Shown: positions 35,991 to 45,302 of the stretch, piece after piece
Position numbering within the stretch: the first letter of the stretch is position 1
Layout of the letters: every line of letters begins with the position of its first letter
Position numbers and translations under genes: made by a program
The notes under the pieces: generated by a model
Database searches by the model: none
Seen by the model: only the letters and a program-made list of their open reading frames with translations
Told to the model about the DNA's origin: nothing
From: CAWKKW01 sp963850345
Lineage (GTDB): Bacteria > Acidobacteriota > Terriglobia > Terriglobales > Acidobacteriaceae
Direction: 5' to 3'
Assembly (NCBI GenBank): GCA_963850345.1
Contig: CAWKKW010000005.1
Span: 558,001 to 622,000 of the forward strand
DNA: 64,000 bases

Positions 35991-36881
35991 GTGAGTAGCG
36001 TGGCCGATCGAAGCGCGGCAATGCCGCAGTTCGCAGGTTGGCTTCCCGCGCTCTTGGAGATTGGTGTGGACACGGAATCTGCTTCTGGAAACCAGATTGT
36101 CTTCGGACCCTTCACGCTCGATCTACGCGAAGGAGAGCTGCGGCGCAATGGCTTACGGCTTCGCCTGCAGCCCAAGACCAGACGTCTGCTGCTGATGCTG
36201 GCATCTCGTCCAGGCCAGGTCGCGACGCGCGAAGAGATTCGAGAAGACCTGTGGGGCGCAGAGACCTGTGTAGACGTGGAGCATGCGCTGAATTTCTGCG
36301 TGTGCCAGTTACGTGCAGTCTTGCGAGATCCAGTCAGCCGTCCGAAATATATCGAGACACTCCCGAAGCGTGGTTATCGGTTCATTGCGCATGTGTATCG
36401 CCGGAATCCGGAACTCGCAGTTACTCCGCAAGCGAATGCGACGACGTTACTCCATCTGGAACGAACCGTCGCTGTGTTGCCCTACAAGATTTCTACTGAC
36501 TCGCAACAATCGATCGCAGACGGCATGACCGATTGCCTAGTAGCGACGCTATCCAAAATTCCCGGACTGCGTGTGATTCCCGCGGGCTCAGTAATGCGCT
36601 TTCAGGGAACCATGCCGCTGGTTCACCAGCTTGCCTTTACGCTCGATGCGAACTGGGTGATCGACGGGCGTATTCTGATTGCCGGGAAGCAGATCCGCAT
36701 TTCGACGCAGCTGGTCGACGCTCCAATTGGAAGCATTCTGTGGAGTGAGCAGGACGAGGACCATCTTCGCAACGTGCTATCGCTGCAAAGTCGTTCCAGC
36801 CACAAACTTGCCGCGGCGGTATCGTCGCGCATGCGCTCGCCGGCCACGCCCACTCACAAGAAACCCCTCCTTACTCGCTGA
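35991..36881 (+). CDS. Winged-helix (OmpR/CadC-type) regulator with FlgO/TolB-N-like domain, no membrane segment
   Basis: A 296-residue protein. Residues 35-130 form a winged-helix DNA-binding domain of the OmpR/CadC type (FGPFTLDLREGELRRNGLRLRLQPK, LWGAETCVDVEHALNFCVCQLRAVL, YIETLPKRGYRFIA). Residues 160-280 resemble the FlgO/TolB-N-like domain found in acidobacterial regulators and cyclase-like proteins (TVAVLPYKISTDSQQSIADGMTDCLVATLSKIPGLRVIP). Unlike CadC, no transmembrane helix separates the two, so it should be cytoplasmic. The start is probably the GTG at 35991, with AGGA 8 bases upstream; an ATG at 36021 is possible. Its target genes are unknown; it is divergent from the AraC-type gene. 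Confidence 0.8.
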   Translation: MSSVADRSAAMPQFAGWLPALLEIGVDTESASGNQIVFGPFTLDLREGELRRNGLRLRLQPKTRRLLLMLASRPGQVATREEIREDLWGAETCVDVEHALNFCVCQLRAVLRDPVSRPKYIETLPKRGYRFIAHVYRRNPELAVTPQANATTLLHLERTVAVLPYKISTDSQQSIADGMTDCLVATLSKIPGLRVIPAGSVMRFQGTMPLVHQLAFTLDANWVIDGRILIAGKQIRISTQLVDAPIGSILWSEQDEDHLRNVLSLQSRSSHKLAAAVSSRMRSPATPTHKKPLLTR

Positions 36882-36933
36882 CCTCAATCCGTCGGGTCAA
36901 ACAAGTGCGGAGGGGCTTACCTGCTCGTTCTCT

Positions 36934-37167
36934 TTACTTATTCTGATCGGCTGCGGCTACGGCTGCTTCTGCGGCCTGGAAGCCCATTTTGGAGTGTGTG
37001 CCATCGCAGAACGGTTTGTTGGTAGAGGCGCCACAACGACAAAGTGAAATGGCGGGTTTCCCGGTCAGGTCCCACTCGCTTCCATTTGCATCGACCAGCT
37101 TTACGGGACCTTCAACGCGGAAAGGGCCATTGGGACGGACCGTAATTTTCACTTCGGGTTCTGACAT
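36934..37167 (-). CDS. CDGSH-type [2Fe-2S] protein
   Basis: A 77-residue soluble protein with one CDGSH iron-sulfur motif: CRCGASTNKPFCDGTH, three Cys and one His binding a [2Fe-2S] cluster. Before it is the typical small beta domain (PNGPFRVEGPVKLVDANG), and after it an Ala-rich helical tail. AGGAGC 8 bases upstream supports the ATG at 37167. Bacterial members are thought to act in redox or iron-sulfur handling; the specific role is not known. It lies 49 bases downstream of the GH16 stop on the same strand, but a functional link is not apparent. Confidence 0.9.
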   Translation of the reverse strand: MSEPEVKITVRPNGPFRVEGPVKLVDANGSEWDLTGKPAISLCRCGASTNKPFCDGTHSKMGFQAAEAAVAAADQNK

Positions 37168-37216
37168 CAATATCGCTCCTGTGGAGTAGCAAATCCCACT
37201 TATCTCAGTTTATCAG

Positions 37217-38095
37217 TCACTCTCGATTCATGAGCCCTGCAGTGCCGGCAACGCTTGATGGTTGTCGCGAGTACACGCGGACATAATCCACCAACATGCT
37301 CTGCGGAAAAGCAGTGGTCGCGTCGGGATTGCCCGGCCAACCTCCTCCCACTGCAAGGTTGAGCAGAATGAAATATGGATGATCGTAGACCCAGGGCGTG
37401 TCCTGGCTCTGAACCGTTCGCGCCTGTGTCTCGTAGAGCCGGTCATCCACGTAGAAGCGAATAGCGTCGGGCTCCCACTCAACGGCGAAGAGGTGAAAGT
37501 CGTCGCCAAAGTTCTGATGATCAGGCAACGTATCGATGCCCGTGAGGTTGGTCGAAGCAGCGCCCGAAGGACCGTGCAGGCTCCCGTGAATCTTGTTCGG
37601 CTCCTTGCCGATATTCTCCATGATGTCGATCTCGCCGCACTTGGGCCACGGAAATGTTTCGATGTCTTCGCCAAGCATCCAGAAAGCAGGCCACATTCCC
37701 TGCCCTTTCGGGATCTTCATTCGTGCTTCGAATCGGCCGTATTTTTGGGCGAACAGGCCTTCTGACTTCAACCGTGCGGACGTGTATTCGCGGGCAATCC
37801 CGTCCTTGCCGGCGAAGTGCTCATTGATCGCGGTAATGACTAGGTTGCCGTTCTCCTGGTGCACGTTCTGCGGCCGGTCGGTATAACTCTCCTGCTCCTG
37901 GTTGCCCCAACCATTGCCGCCCAGGTCAAAGGTCCACTTCGCAGGATCGGGAGCGGATCCATTCGGGCCGTTGAATTCATCGCTCCAGGTCAGCGACCAC
38001 TTCGCAGCAGTTCCATCCTTGGCGCTCACCTGCTGCGAAACTGCAGCGGAAATCATCAGTACACCGGCAACCACCATCGCAAAACTCTTCACCAT
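37217..38095 (-). CDS. Secreted GH16 beta-glucanase (laminarinase-like)
   Basis: A 292-residue exported glycoside hydrolase of family 16, cleaving beta-1,3 or mixed beta-1,3/1,4 glucans. Signal peptide: KSFAMVVAGVLMISAAVSQQVSA. The catalytic motif is GEIDIMENIG (ExDxxE, nucleophile and acid/base Glu) near residue 155. Other family blocks are WSDEFNGP, GNQEQESYTD, GRFEARMKIPKGQGMWPAFWM, FHLFAVEWEPDAIRFYVDD and PYFILLNLAVGGGWPG. There is no carbohydrate-binding module. I chose the ATG at 38095 (AAGGGG upstream, start of the signal peptide) over an in-frame start 33 codons earlier. Confidence 0.93.
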   Translation of the reverse strand: MVKSFAMVVAGVLMISAAVSQQVSAKDGTAAKWSLTWSDEFNGPNGSAPDPAKWTFDLGGNGWGNQEQESYTDRPQNVHQENGNLVITAINEHFAGKDGIAREYTSARLKSEGLFAQKYGRFEARMKIPKGQGMWPAFWMLGEDIETFPWPKCGEIDIMENIGKEPNKIHGSLHGPSGAASTNLTGIDTLPDHQNFGDDFHLFAVEWEPDAIRFYVDDRLYETQARTVQSQDTPWVYDHPYFILLNLAVGGGWPGNPDATTAFPQSMLVDYVRVYSRQPSSVAGTAGLMNRE

Positions 38096-38251
38096 GCAAT
38101 CGGCCCCTTCGAAGTTCCTTCCCTCCGCACGAGGCGGAAGTGTTCTTCGCAAGGAGATGGTGACACCACAAGGGTTGTCAAGCGAGCCGATCACAATTGG
38201 GCGGCAGCGGCACGTCGAGGCCGATGAGCGAGTCTCGTTTTGAATGCCGGC

Positions 38252-40487
38252 TTATTGAATGTTTATCGATCGATCCGCTTTGGCGACTAGCTGGCCTTGG
38301 CGCGCCGTGATGCGAATATCGCACTGGCCGCGCCCTGGAGACACTTTCACCAGCATCGGAATCGATCCATCCGCCTCAGGCTTCGGCAGTTCCAGCGGCT
38401 TGCGCGCGATCTCTTTGCCATCCTGAAATAGCTGCAGTGTCACCTTGGGGTCGAGCTCGGCCACCGCCGGGTAAACGACAAAGTAGACAGCCACCGGTTT
38501 GTCTCCATCGACCGAACCGGCAAGCGTCGGCATGATGCGCACCTTGTCCAGCTCAAAGGGATTCGCAGGGTTGCGCGGGCCTGCGAGCGGCTCTACCTTA
38601 CCGACCACCTGCACCGAACTCAGTTTGATCGTTTCGCCGGGATTCACAGTAACGTGAGAACGCTTAACCGTCGCTTTACCCGACTGCTCATCGGTGACCG
38701 CTGTGACTACCTCGTAGTTGCCGGCAGGAAGCTTGACCGGCTCTGCATACAGAATGCGGTCGTGGCTGGTTACCTGGTTAGTTGCAACTTCGCGAGTCAC
38801 TTCACGACTGACTTTATCCACCACCTCGCCCCGCTCATTGTGAATCAGGGCTACGAGCGAAGCCTGAATGTGACCTGTTCCGGCGGAATCGTTCACCACC
38901 TTCAAGCCGGAGACGGGAACTTCAAACGTCAACTCGTACTCCACCTCGTGTGCCTGCGGGCGAAAGCTCATCAGCGCTGCCTGGTATGGAAAGGTGACCG
39001 GCGCCGGATCTGCATTCATGGCATTCAGTGCGGCGACCTCAAACGGTTGCAACGGTTCGCCGTTCAGTTCCGGAATCGCATAATAGCCTCTGCGCGTCTG
39101 TATCGTGACCTTCCGGCGCGCCACCTTGACATCGATCTTCCTGAAGTGTCCGTCGTAGAGCGTCGACGTGGGCGTGTACGCCAGTTCGTAGTGCGTGCGC
39201 ATATCTTCCATCATGCGCTGCATCGGCTCGGCGATCTGGTTGGTGCTGGTGACGGCGAATCCGCCCGTGGCTTCGGCAAGCTCGCGTAGCGCCAACTGGT
39301 CGTTCGAGACCGCTGTCAATTCCTCATCGTCTTCCAGCTTGTGCCCGTTGCGCGGGTCCACTCTTTGCGCCGAACTCTCGGACGCGACACGCTCCAGGTT
39401 ATTCAACGACTCGGCCATCGGGTCTTCCGTGTTCAGGCCTTTGGTGTCGATGGTGTAAAAGGTCACCCCAGAACGATTGGCGTAGCTGATTAAGCTGTCG
39501 ACGACCTCCCTGCGATTCACTGGAAATTGCAGCCCATCGGCCAGGTACAACACCACCTTGCGGCCGGGAAGTTTCTCCTGGCTATGAACCAGCGCTCGCA
39601 GAGAGTCCATGGCGTTCATGCCGTTAGCGAGGCTGGTGGCGAACCGCAGGCCCTTCGCCATATCCGCCTCGGTGATCAGTGCGTTACCAATGTTGGTGGA
39701 GGCATCCTGCGAGGAGGCATTGCGCGACCAGTTGGGATCGAGCAACAGGCTGGAGAGCGGGTTCATCTGCGCGTTCTCAACCGCGTGCACAGTCGCGGGT
39801 CCGGTGATCGGGGCGGCTATGATGTTTTCCGTCTGCGCCAAGCAGAAAAGCCTTGCCGGCCGAAGCGACGAGCGCCGCGCCGTCAATCCCGCCCTTGGAG
39901 TACAGGCCGGTGGATGCGCCGTCGACCGCCTGTGCGAGCAGTTCCTTATTATCTGTGTAGGGGCGTATCAGTTGAAGCCCGCGATTGAGCCGGAACAGCG
40001 TGAGGTAAGTATTCGGAAGGTCATCGTTCTTCAGGAACTGCAGCACCGCCTGGCGGGCGAAGTTCAAATTTTGCGGCGCGATCTGGGCCATGACCACTGA
40101 AACGAAATTGACCTGCTGCAGGCGGTTCCGGGGCTCAACCGATTCTATTTCGGGAGCAAGGGCGGCCTTGGTGCGAGCTGCTTTCCGCTCACTCTGCACC
40201 TTTCGTTCACTCTGCAACTGATCCGCGCCTTCGACATCGCGAAACGCCTTGACCTTCTGCAGAACTCCATCCTCGTAGACCTGGATCTCCGACGGCTTGA
40301 GGTCGCGAATCGCCTTGCGGTGCTTGTCCCTCACCACCACGTCCAGCAACACTTCTCTCGCGTTGGTGCGGATCACCGGCTTATGCGGTTCGATCTGCCT
40401 GGGCGCGGTCTGCGCCGGCAGCAGCGAGCAACTCATGCAGGCACTGAGTGCGAAGATCAGAGAGCGTCGGGCCGCCAAATCACTCAC
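38252..40487 (-). pseudogene. VWFA-related acidobacterial domain protein, interrupted by a +1 frameshift
   Basis: Two overlapping minus-strand frames (40487-39777 and 39886-38252) together encode one exported protein of about 710 residues. The N-terminal part has a signal segment, the domain opening VLLDVVVRDKHRKAIRDLKPSEIQVYEDG, and the VWA-like core. The second frame continues it (GRKVVLYLADGLQFP, RSGVTFYTIDTKGLN, LRELAEATGGFAVTSTNQIAEPM, HYELAYTPT) and ends with beta-rich domains. Removing one base from the T4 run at 39825-39828 (A4 on the coding strand) joins the frames as LLGADGNIIAAPITG. The usual MIDAS DxSxS is absent (VSVVMAQIAPQN). The start is a GTG at 40487 with a weak ribosome site. 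A sequencing error, a recent mutation or slippage would all give this picture. Confidence 0.8.
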
Positions 40488-40832
40488 CTCGCCGAAGATG
40501 CAGATTAGGATGCGGTTTACGGAATGGGGTGTTCCGACTGCCTGGAAGCCGTCTCAGCGTCGAGAACTCGCGACAGATCTGGCCTCGCAGTGGAGACACT
40601 AGACCACACCTATGTAGCTGGAAGCAATGGAATTCAGCCCCATCCTTTGATGGAATCAACGGCGCCGTTGATCTTGACAGGGACGGCGAGCCGGAGTCGC
40701 TACACCGGGAACCCTCGTACCAGACGGGGCGGGAAGCTCGGCCTTGAAACTTTCCTCCGCCGCGGAGCATCTTTCGTCCGTGGCTCGCGAAGGCATAGAC
40801 TGCCCAACGACGCCACCATCCCCGGAGGTCTC
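40488..40832. other. Divergent region between the VWFA-related gene and pirin
   Basis: 345 bases without a supported gene. A perfect TTGACA lies at 40674-40679 on the plus strand, but no good -10 hexamer is at the right distance. The pirin frame stays open through part of this stretch with no family sequence. Confidence 0.4.
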
Positions 40833-41732
40833 ATGTCCATTCGCCCCGTAAAACGCATGATCAAAGCCAAGCCTACGCTGGAGGGCGCCGGGGTCCACCT
40901 GCGGCGAGCGTTCGGATTCGGCAATACCTCGGAATTCGATCCATTTCTGCTGCTCGACGACTTCCGCAATGACGTTCCCGACGACTATCTGGCCGGGTTC
41001 CCATGGCATCCGCATCGTGGTATCGAGACCATCACCTATGTTCTCGCCGGTACGGTGGAGCATGGGGACAGCCTGGGCAACAGGGGAGCGATTGAGTCGG
41101 GGGACGTGCAGTGGATGACGGCCGGCAGCGGCATCATTCACCAGGAGATGCCGCGCGGCGATCACGCCGGCCGGATGCACGGCTTCCAGCTATGGGCCAA
41201 CCTGCCCGCGGCGCAGAAGATGACCTCGCCTCGATATCAGGAGGTCAAGGCAGCCGACATTCCCGAGATCACGGATGACGACGGTACCCATGTCCGCCTG
41301 GTCTGCGGCACATTCTGGGGCAAAGTTGGACCGGTCGACGGAATCGCGACGGACCCTATCTATCTCGATGTCTCGGTTGCGCCCGGCCGCCGCAAGAGCC
41401 TGCCTATCGATACTGGTCGGCATGCCTTCGCGTACGTCTTCGCGGGATCCGGCAAGTTCTGCAACGCTTCCGCTCCGCTCTCAGTGCCGACCGAGGGTGT
41501 GCAGTGGTCCGACACGCATCCGCCGTCGCTCGCTGATAACCGCTCGCTCATCCTGTTTGACAGCGGCGATGAAGTCACGGTTCAGGCCGGCGACGATGGC
41601 ATCCGCTTTCTGCTGGTCTCGGGCAAGCCGCTCGAAGAACCGGTCGCGTGGTATGGCCCGATCGTGATGAATACGCAGGAGCAGTTACAAACCGCATTTG
41701 AAGATTTGGAGAAGGGAAAGTTCCTGAAATAG
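40833..41732 (+). CDS. Pirin family protein
   Basis: A 299-residue bicupin of the pirin family. The N-terminal cupin carries the metal ligands: WHPHRGIETITYVLAG (two His) and GIIHQEMP (His and Glu). The C-terminal half holds the second, metal-free cupin (DVSVAPGRRKSLPI, AFAYVFAGSG) and the typical end LVSGKPLEEPVAWYGPIVMNT. CGGAGG 5-6 bases before the ATG at 40833 fixes the start; about 100 in-frame codons upstream have no family similarity. Some bacterial pirins have quercetin dioxygenase activity or act as redox-sensitive partners. Which applies here cannot be told. Confidence 0.93.
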   Translation: MSIRPVKRMIKAKPTLEGAGVHLRRAFGFGNTSEFDPFLLLDDFRNDVPDDYLAGFPWHPHRGIETITYVLAGTVEHGDSLGNRGAIESGDVQWMTAGSGIIHQEMPRGDHAGRMHGFQLWANLPAAQKMTSPRYQEVKAADIPEITDDDGTHVRLVCGTFWGKVGPVDGIATDPIYLDVSVAPGRRKSLPIDTGRHAFAYVFAGSGKFCNASAPLSVPTEGVQWSDTHPPSLADNRSLILFDSGDEVTVQAGDDGIRFLLVSGKPLEEPVAWYGPIVMNTQEQLQTAFEDLEKGKFLK

Positions 41733-41744
41733 CCGGACTGGGTT

Positions 41745-41778
41745 GGGAGCCGGCCCTCGGCAAATGGGCCCGGTTCCC
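41745..41778. terminator. Possible hairpin after pirin
   Basis: GGGAGCCGG pairs with CCGGTTCCC (one G-T pair), with a further CCC/GGG near the loop. It lies just after the pirin stop and before the end of a convergent gene. There is no T run, so this is a weak call. Confidence 0.35.
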
Positions 41779-41812
41779 TGCTGTCCGCATTCGATACCGC
41801 CGATGCTGGCCG

Positions 41813-42640
41813 CTACACCAGCTCCAATGTGTGCTTATGGTCTGACATGCAAGTGTTGTAGTGCCGGTGTTTCATGTTGTGGTAGACGTAAATTCTCTGG
41901 TGCCACTCTTCCGGAAAGCGGTTCTTGAAGACATAGGCCTGCGATAGGTGCTTCTCCATCGGGTTCCATGCGGCGTTGAACTCTTTGATCGCAGCCCGCA
42001 CCCCAATTTCATCTGAATACGCATGCGATTCGTCGCCGACGATATCGTCGAAGTAGCACCAAACTCGCGGAAGCAGATTGTCGTGGAGAAAGAGCGCGAA
42101 TGCATCCCTGGTCGAGGTATACATATCCAGGTCGAACATGATCGCACCCAGCGGCGCATCCGGAGGAAAGCTCACCTGCTTCGCTGTGACTGCGACGTCT
42201 CCAAGAATCACGTCCGCCCTGCCGTTCAACCGCCGCTTCAGCTTCGGTACATCCATCTCGAACGAACCCGACGGCCATACATAGAGGAGATCGCGAGGAT
42301 CGGACGATTCCGGCAATCCCGTTCCCGCATCGAGACCCACAATGTGTATCTGGACCCCGAGTTCTTTCACAATTTCATCGCGGTAGTCGCAGAGGGTCAC
42401 CAGGCCGTTTCCTCCTGCCACCCCTAACTCGAGCACCGTCGTCGCCTGGTAACCAAGCGATTTCGCTTCCAATGCGGCAGCGTAAAGACTCCACGCATAC
42501 CACGGTCGCTGGAAGGCTCCTGCTCGCAGGCGCGTAGAGAACGAGCGGATCGGAAACCTGGACAGCAGGCGACGGAAGAAGATTGCCCGCATCGGCATCG
42601 GGTTGCAGGCCTTTTCGAGCACGCTGTCAATCAGACTCAT
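41813..42640 (-). CDS. SAM-dependent methyltransferase-like protein of the polysaccharide locus
   Basis: A 275-residue protein with a Rossmann-type SAM site: TTVLELGVAGGNGLVTL near residue 65, then IHIVGLDAGTGLP and DVILGDVAV, and GAIMFDLDMYTSTRDAF near 170, in the style of TylF/Methyltransf_24 proteins. The C-terminus (WHQRIYVYHNMKHRHYN) is rich in His and aromatic residues. The start is uncertain: ATG 42640 is preferred, ATG 42667 possible; neither has a strong ribosome site. Its place at the edge of the glycan cluster suggests sugar O-methylation, but the substrate cannot be read from sequence. Confidence 0.7.
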   Translation of the reverse strand: MSLIDSVLEKACNPMPMRAIFFRRLLSRFPIRSFSTRLRAGAFQRPWYAWSLYAAALEAKSLGYQATTVLELGVAGGNGLVTLCDYRDEIVKELGVQIHIVGLDAGTGLPESSDPRDLLYVWPSGSFEMDVPKLKRRLNGRADVILGDVAVTAKQVSFPPDAPLGAIMFDLDMYTSTRDAFALFLHDNLLPRVWCYFDDIVGDESHAYSDEIGVRAAIKEFNAAWNPMEKHLSQAYVFKNRFPEEWHQRIYVYHNMKHRHYNTCMSDHKHTLELV

Positions 42641-42844
42641 CAAAGTCAGAGTAGCATCGGCACCCATGGCGGGCAACGGCCCGCGCGCGGTTCTCGACTG
42701 AAGATCACCATGTAAGAAGGGTGTGTCCGCCACATTGCACAAGCGAAGGAACACCCATGTGTAACGGCCGTTGCGGTGGAGGCTTGAAGCCGCTCTTCCA
42801 ACTCGGGTACCATCGACTCACGCCATGGGCAACGAACCGAGATC

Positions 42845-43426
42845 ATGATGGACCAAGAGCCGGCTCCAGAGCCGCTGCAGGTAAATCTCGGCGGTTACCG
42901 CCACCATCGACCATTTGGATATTTTGTAAAGCGCGGCCTCTGGGCCTGTGTACAGCTACCGTTTTGGTCTGCCTCCCCTCGACAATTGAGCGGCCTGCGC
43001 ATTGCGCTCTTACGCCTCTTCGGGGCAAGGATCGGAACCCGCTCGATGGTCGCCTCGGGAGTGCGAGTATGGGAGCCCTGGAACCTAGAAATGGGAGAGT
43101 ATTGCGTGTTGGGCGACCAGGCAGAGGTCTACAACCTGGCGAGAGTGCGCATCGGTTCTCACAGTGTGATCTCGCAGCGAACGTATCTCTGTTCAGCGAC
43201 TCATGACTACACCGACACGAGCTTCCCCCTGTACTCAAAGCCCATCGACATCGGATCGAATGCCTGGGTTGCTGCGGGCGTTTTTATTGGTCCTGGAATC
43301 ACAATCGGAGATGGTGCGGTGATTGGGGCCTACTCGGTCGTGACTAGAAGCATGCCGGAGTGGATGGTCTGTGCCGGAAACCCATGCCGCCCGATCAAGC
43401 CTCGCGTTCTCTCAAATAAGTCATGA
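42845..43426 (+). CDS. WcaF-like left-handed beta-helix acetyltransferase
   Basis: A 193-residue hexapeptide-repeat acetyltransferase similar to WcaF of colanic acid synthesis, which transfers acetyl from acetyl-CoA to a sugar hydroxyl. It has the N-terminal helix FVKRGLWACVQLPFW, then LLRLFGARIG and the hexapeptide coils (VRIGSHSVISQRTYLCSATHDY, with the catalytic His in ATHDY; IDIGSNAWVAAGVFIGPGITIGDGAVIGAYSVVT). It ends with the usual AGNPCRPIK. Two ATG codons are adjacent at 42845 and 42848. It converges with the following GT2 gene, 26 bases away. Confidence 0.88.
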   Translation: MMDQEPAPEPLQVNLGGYRHHRPFGYFVKRGLWACVQLPFWSASPRQLSGLRIALLRLFGARIGTRSMVASGVRVWEPWNLEMGEYCVLGDQAEVYNLARVRIGSHSVISQRTYLCSATHDYTDTSFPLYSKPIDIGSNAWVAAGVFIGPGITIGDGAVIGAYSVVTRSMPEWMVCAGNPCRPIKPRVLSNKS

Positions 43427-43452
43427 TGCTTTATCGCTGCGCCGAGGTCTGC

Positions 43453-44262
43453 TCAGCCCTTTGCGAATCGCAGGCGGTCATAGAATCTCCTGCCGTATCT
43501 TCGTAACAGTGCCGATGACACAAGCGCCGTCTTGTTCAGCAGTCGGCGGCCGAGGCTCAGATGGAGCACACGCTTCTGCACCAGCAGTGCTTCTTCGCGT
43601 CCGCGTGCCGGATTTGTCATCGAGAGGCCCCCTCTCTCAAAGGAGCAAACGGCAAACGGAAGTTGGAGGGTGGAGGCTCCGCGCTTCAGAAAGCGGGCGG
43701 TGAAGTCGTAGTCGCCGGCTATGCGATAGGAAGTATCGAACGGCGCGTCCCCTGCAAAAGCACGCCTGTAGAGCATCGCCTGGTGGTGAGTAAACATTCC
43801 GTACGAAATCGTCTGCGCACTTCGAGCTTTCTTGAGAAGCCGTTCGCCGGTCGCGGTAATCTCGTACGCATCTCCGAACAGAAAGTCAGGATCCGTTCCG
43901 CGCGTCGTAAGCGATTGCTCAATCTTCTCAAGAACAGTCTCGTCCGCGAAGATATCCCCTGCATTTAGAAAGATCAGGTAGGTGCCGCGCGAGAGAGCCA
44001 CGCCCTTATTCATTGCGTCATAGATGCCTTTGTCTTTCTCTGAAATAAAACGGCACCGTTCACTCGACAACTCCGCCAGCAGATCCAGAGTTCCATCCGT
44101 GGACTTTCCATCGATGATCAGCCACTCGTAGTCCAGGCAAGACTGCGAAAGAACGCTTGCTGCCGTTGCGCTCAAGCCGGCTTTGTCGTTCAATGTCACG
44201 GTGACGATCGAGAACGGGGGAACTGCGGAAGATACCAAGTCTTTCTCCGTGGCCAAGCTCAT
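43453..44262 (-). CDS. Glycosyltransferase family 2 (WcaE-like)
   Basis: A 269-residue cytoplasmic GT-A glycosyltransferase. It opens with FSIVTVTLNDKAGLSATAASVL; LIIDGKSTDGT follows, then ISEKDKGIYDAMNKGVALSRGTYLIFLNAGD, a hallmark of WcaE-type GT2 enzymes with the divalent-metal-binding acidic site. The C-terminal region is basic and helical. The frame is open for another 45 codons upstream; I prefer ATG 44262, with ATG 44304 as alternative, because the family begins just before FSIVTV. It is on the minus strand, opposite to its neighbours on both sides. Donor and acceptor sugars are unknown. Confidence 0.85.
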   Translation of the reverse strand: MSLATEKDLVSSAVPPFSIVTVTLNDKAGLSATAASVLSQSCLDYEWLIIDGKSTDGTLDLLAELSSERCRFISEKDKGIYDAMNKGVALSRGTYLIFLNAGDIFADETVLEKIEQSLTTRGTDPDFLFGDAYEITATGERLLKKARSAQTISYGMFTHHQAMLYRRAFAGDAPFDTSYRIAGDYDFTARFLKRGASTLQLPFAVCSFERGGLSMTNPARGREEALLVQKRVLHLSLGRRLLNKTALVSSALLRRYGRRFYDRLRFAKG

Positions 44263-44503
44263 GTATGCTGGCCAATGAAACGCCGAGAGTTCTCGCGCTG
44301 CCATCTCGAGTATAAGCGCAGGAGCATCGATCAATTGCTTGTATGGCCGCACAGAAAAAAGACAGAGTTCGCGGCAGAGTTCAGAGCAAGCCTGCAAAGT
44401 TCGAGAGCTTGTCTGGACGGGTTACACTGGAGGAATTAAGCGGCCCAGTCAACTTATTCTGATAAGTGGCTATGGAGCAATCGAATAACGAGAGTGGAGG
44501 AGC

Positions 44504-45247
44504 ATGGCGGAATACCTGCTGGTGATGACGGCAACCATTATCCCTGCTCAAGGTGTCGTGATACCCAGAAGCGATCCGGCCGAGCGTCTTGGCGATTACC
44601 GAAAAGCACTCGCTTATTGGCTCGCGTATCCGCACCCCAAAACCAGGCGGATCCTCTTCCTTGAGAACTCCGGCGCAAGTCTCGACTCCCTGAAGCAACT
44701 CGTCGCCGAAAACAATCCTTATGCAAAGCAGGTAGAGTTTCTATCCATCACCGGCAGCCCAATACCTGCTGGTTTGACCTATGGCTTCGCAGAGATGGAA
44801 CTGGTCGACTCCGGCGTGGCACAGAGCCAGCTGGCCCGGGAAGCAACCCACATTGTGAAACTGACGGGACGTCTCACGTTTCCGTTGCTGGGCAAGCTCA
44901 TTGACAGTCTGCCAGACGATTTCCAGGTTTCGGTGGATACACGAATTCGCGGCAAGGTGATGTTTGTGCCCTCGCAACTCATGATCTTTTCACGAGAGTT
45001 TTACAACACGAATCTACGCGGCGCCTGTTACGAACTTGATCCGAACTACGAGACGCATGTCGAAGGACTGTTCTTTGACAAGCTTGTGCGATTTAGAAAC
45101 CGCCCCGGCGTCTTTCTGCGTTGGCCGTTCAACGTCGACCCTGTTGGCGTGAGCGGTCACGGCCAAGTCTACCAGTCTCCCAAGCGCAAGCTTGCGTCGC
45201 ACGCACGAAACCTGCTGCGGCGAGTTGCTCCCTCGCTTTGGCTGTAA
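44504..45247 (+). CDS. Protein of unknown function in polysaccharide locus
   Basis: A 247-residue soluble protein that I do not recognise as a named family. The beginning (YLLVMTATIIPAQGVVIPRSDPAERLGDYRKALAYWL), RRILFLENSGASLDSL and the segment THIVKLTGRLTFPLLGKL are reminiscent of GT-A-like nucleotide-sugar enzymes. However, no clear DxD pair is visible apart from VDTRIRGK. The C-terminus is basic (SPKRKLASHARNLLRRV). GGAGG just upstream of the ATG at 44504 makes translation very likely. Its location between glycosyltransferase genes suggests a glycan-related role. Confidence 0.6.
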   Translation: MAEYLLVMTATIIPAQGVVIPRSDPAERLGDYRKALAYWLAYPHPKTRRILFLENSGASLDSLKQLVAENNPYAKQVEFLSITGSPIPAGLTYGFAEMELVDSGVAQSQLAREATHIVKLTGRLTFPLLGKLIDSLPDDFQVSVDTRIRGKVMFVPSQLMIFSREFYNTNLRGACYELDPNYETHVEGLFFDKLVRFRNRPGVFLRWPFNVDPVGVSGHGQVYQSPKRKLASHARNLLRRVAPSLWL

Positions 45248-45302
45248 GTCTCAACAGAGAATCGAAGTCAGCTCACCCACGACCGGCAACACCCAATGAG
45301 AG

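Noticed and set aside
40524..40832. N-terminal extension of about 100 codons on pirin.
   Set aside because: A strong ribosome site sits directly before the ATG at 40833, which is where the pirin fold begins; the upstream part shows no family similarity.
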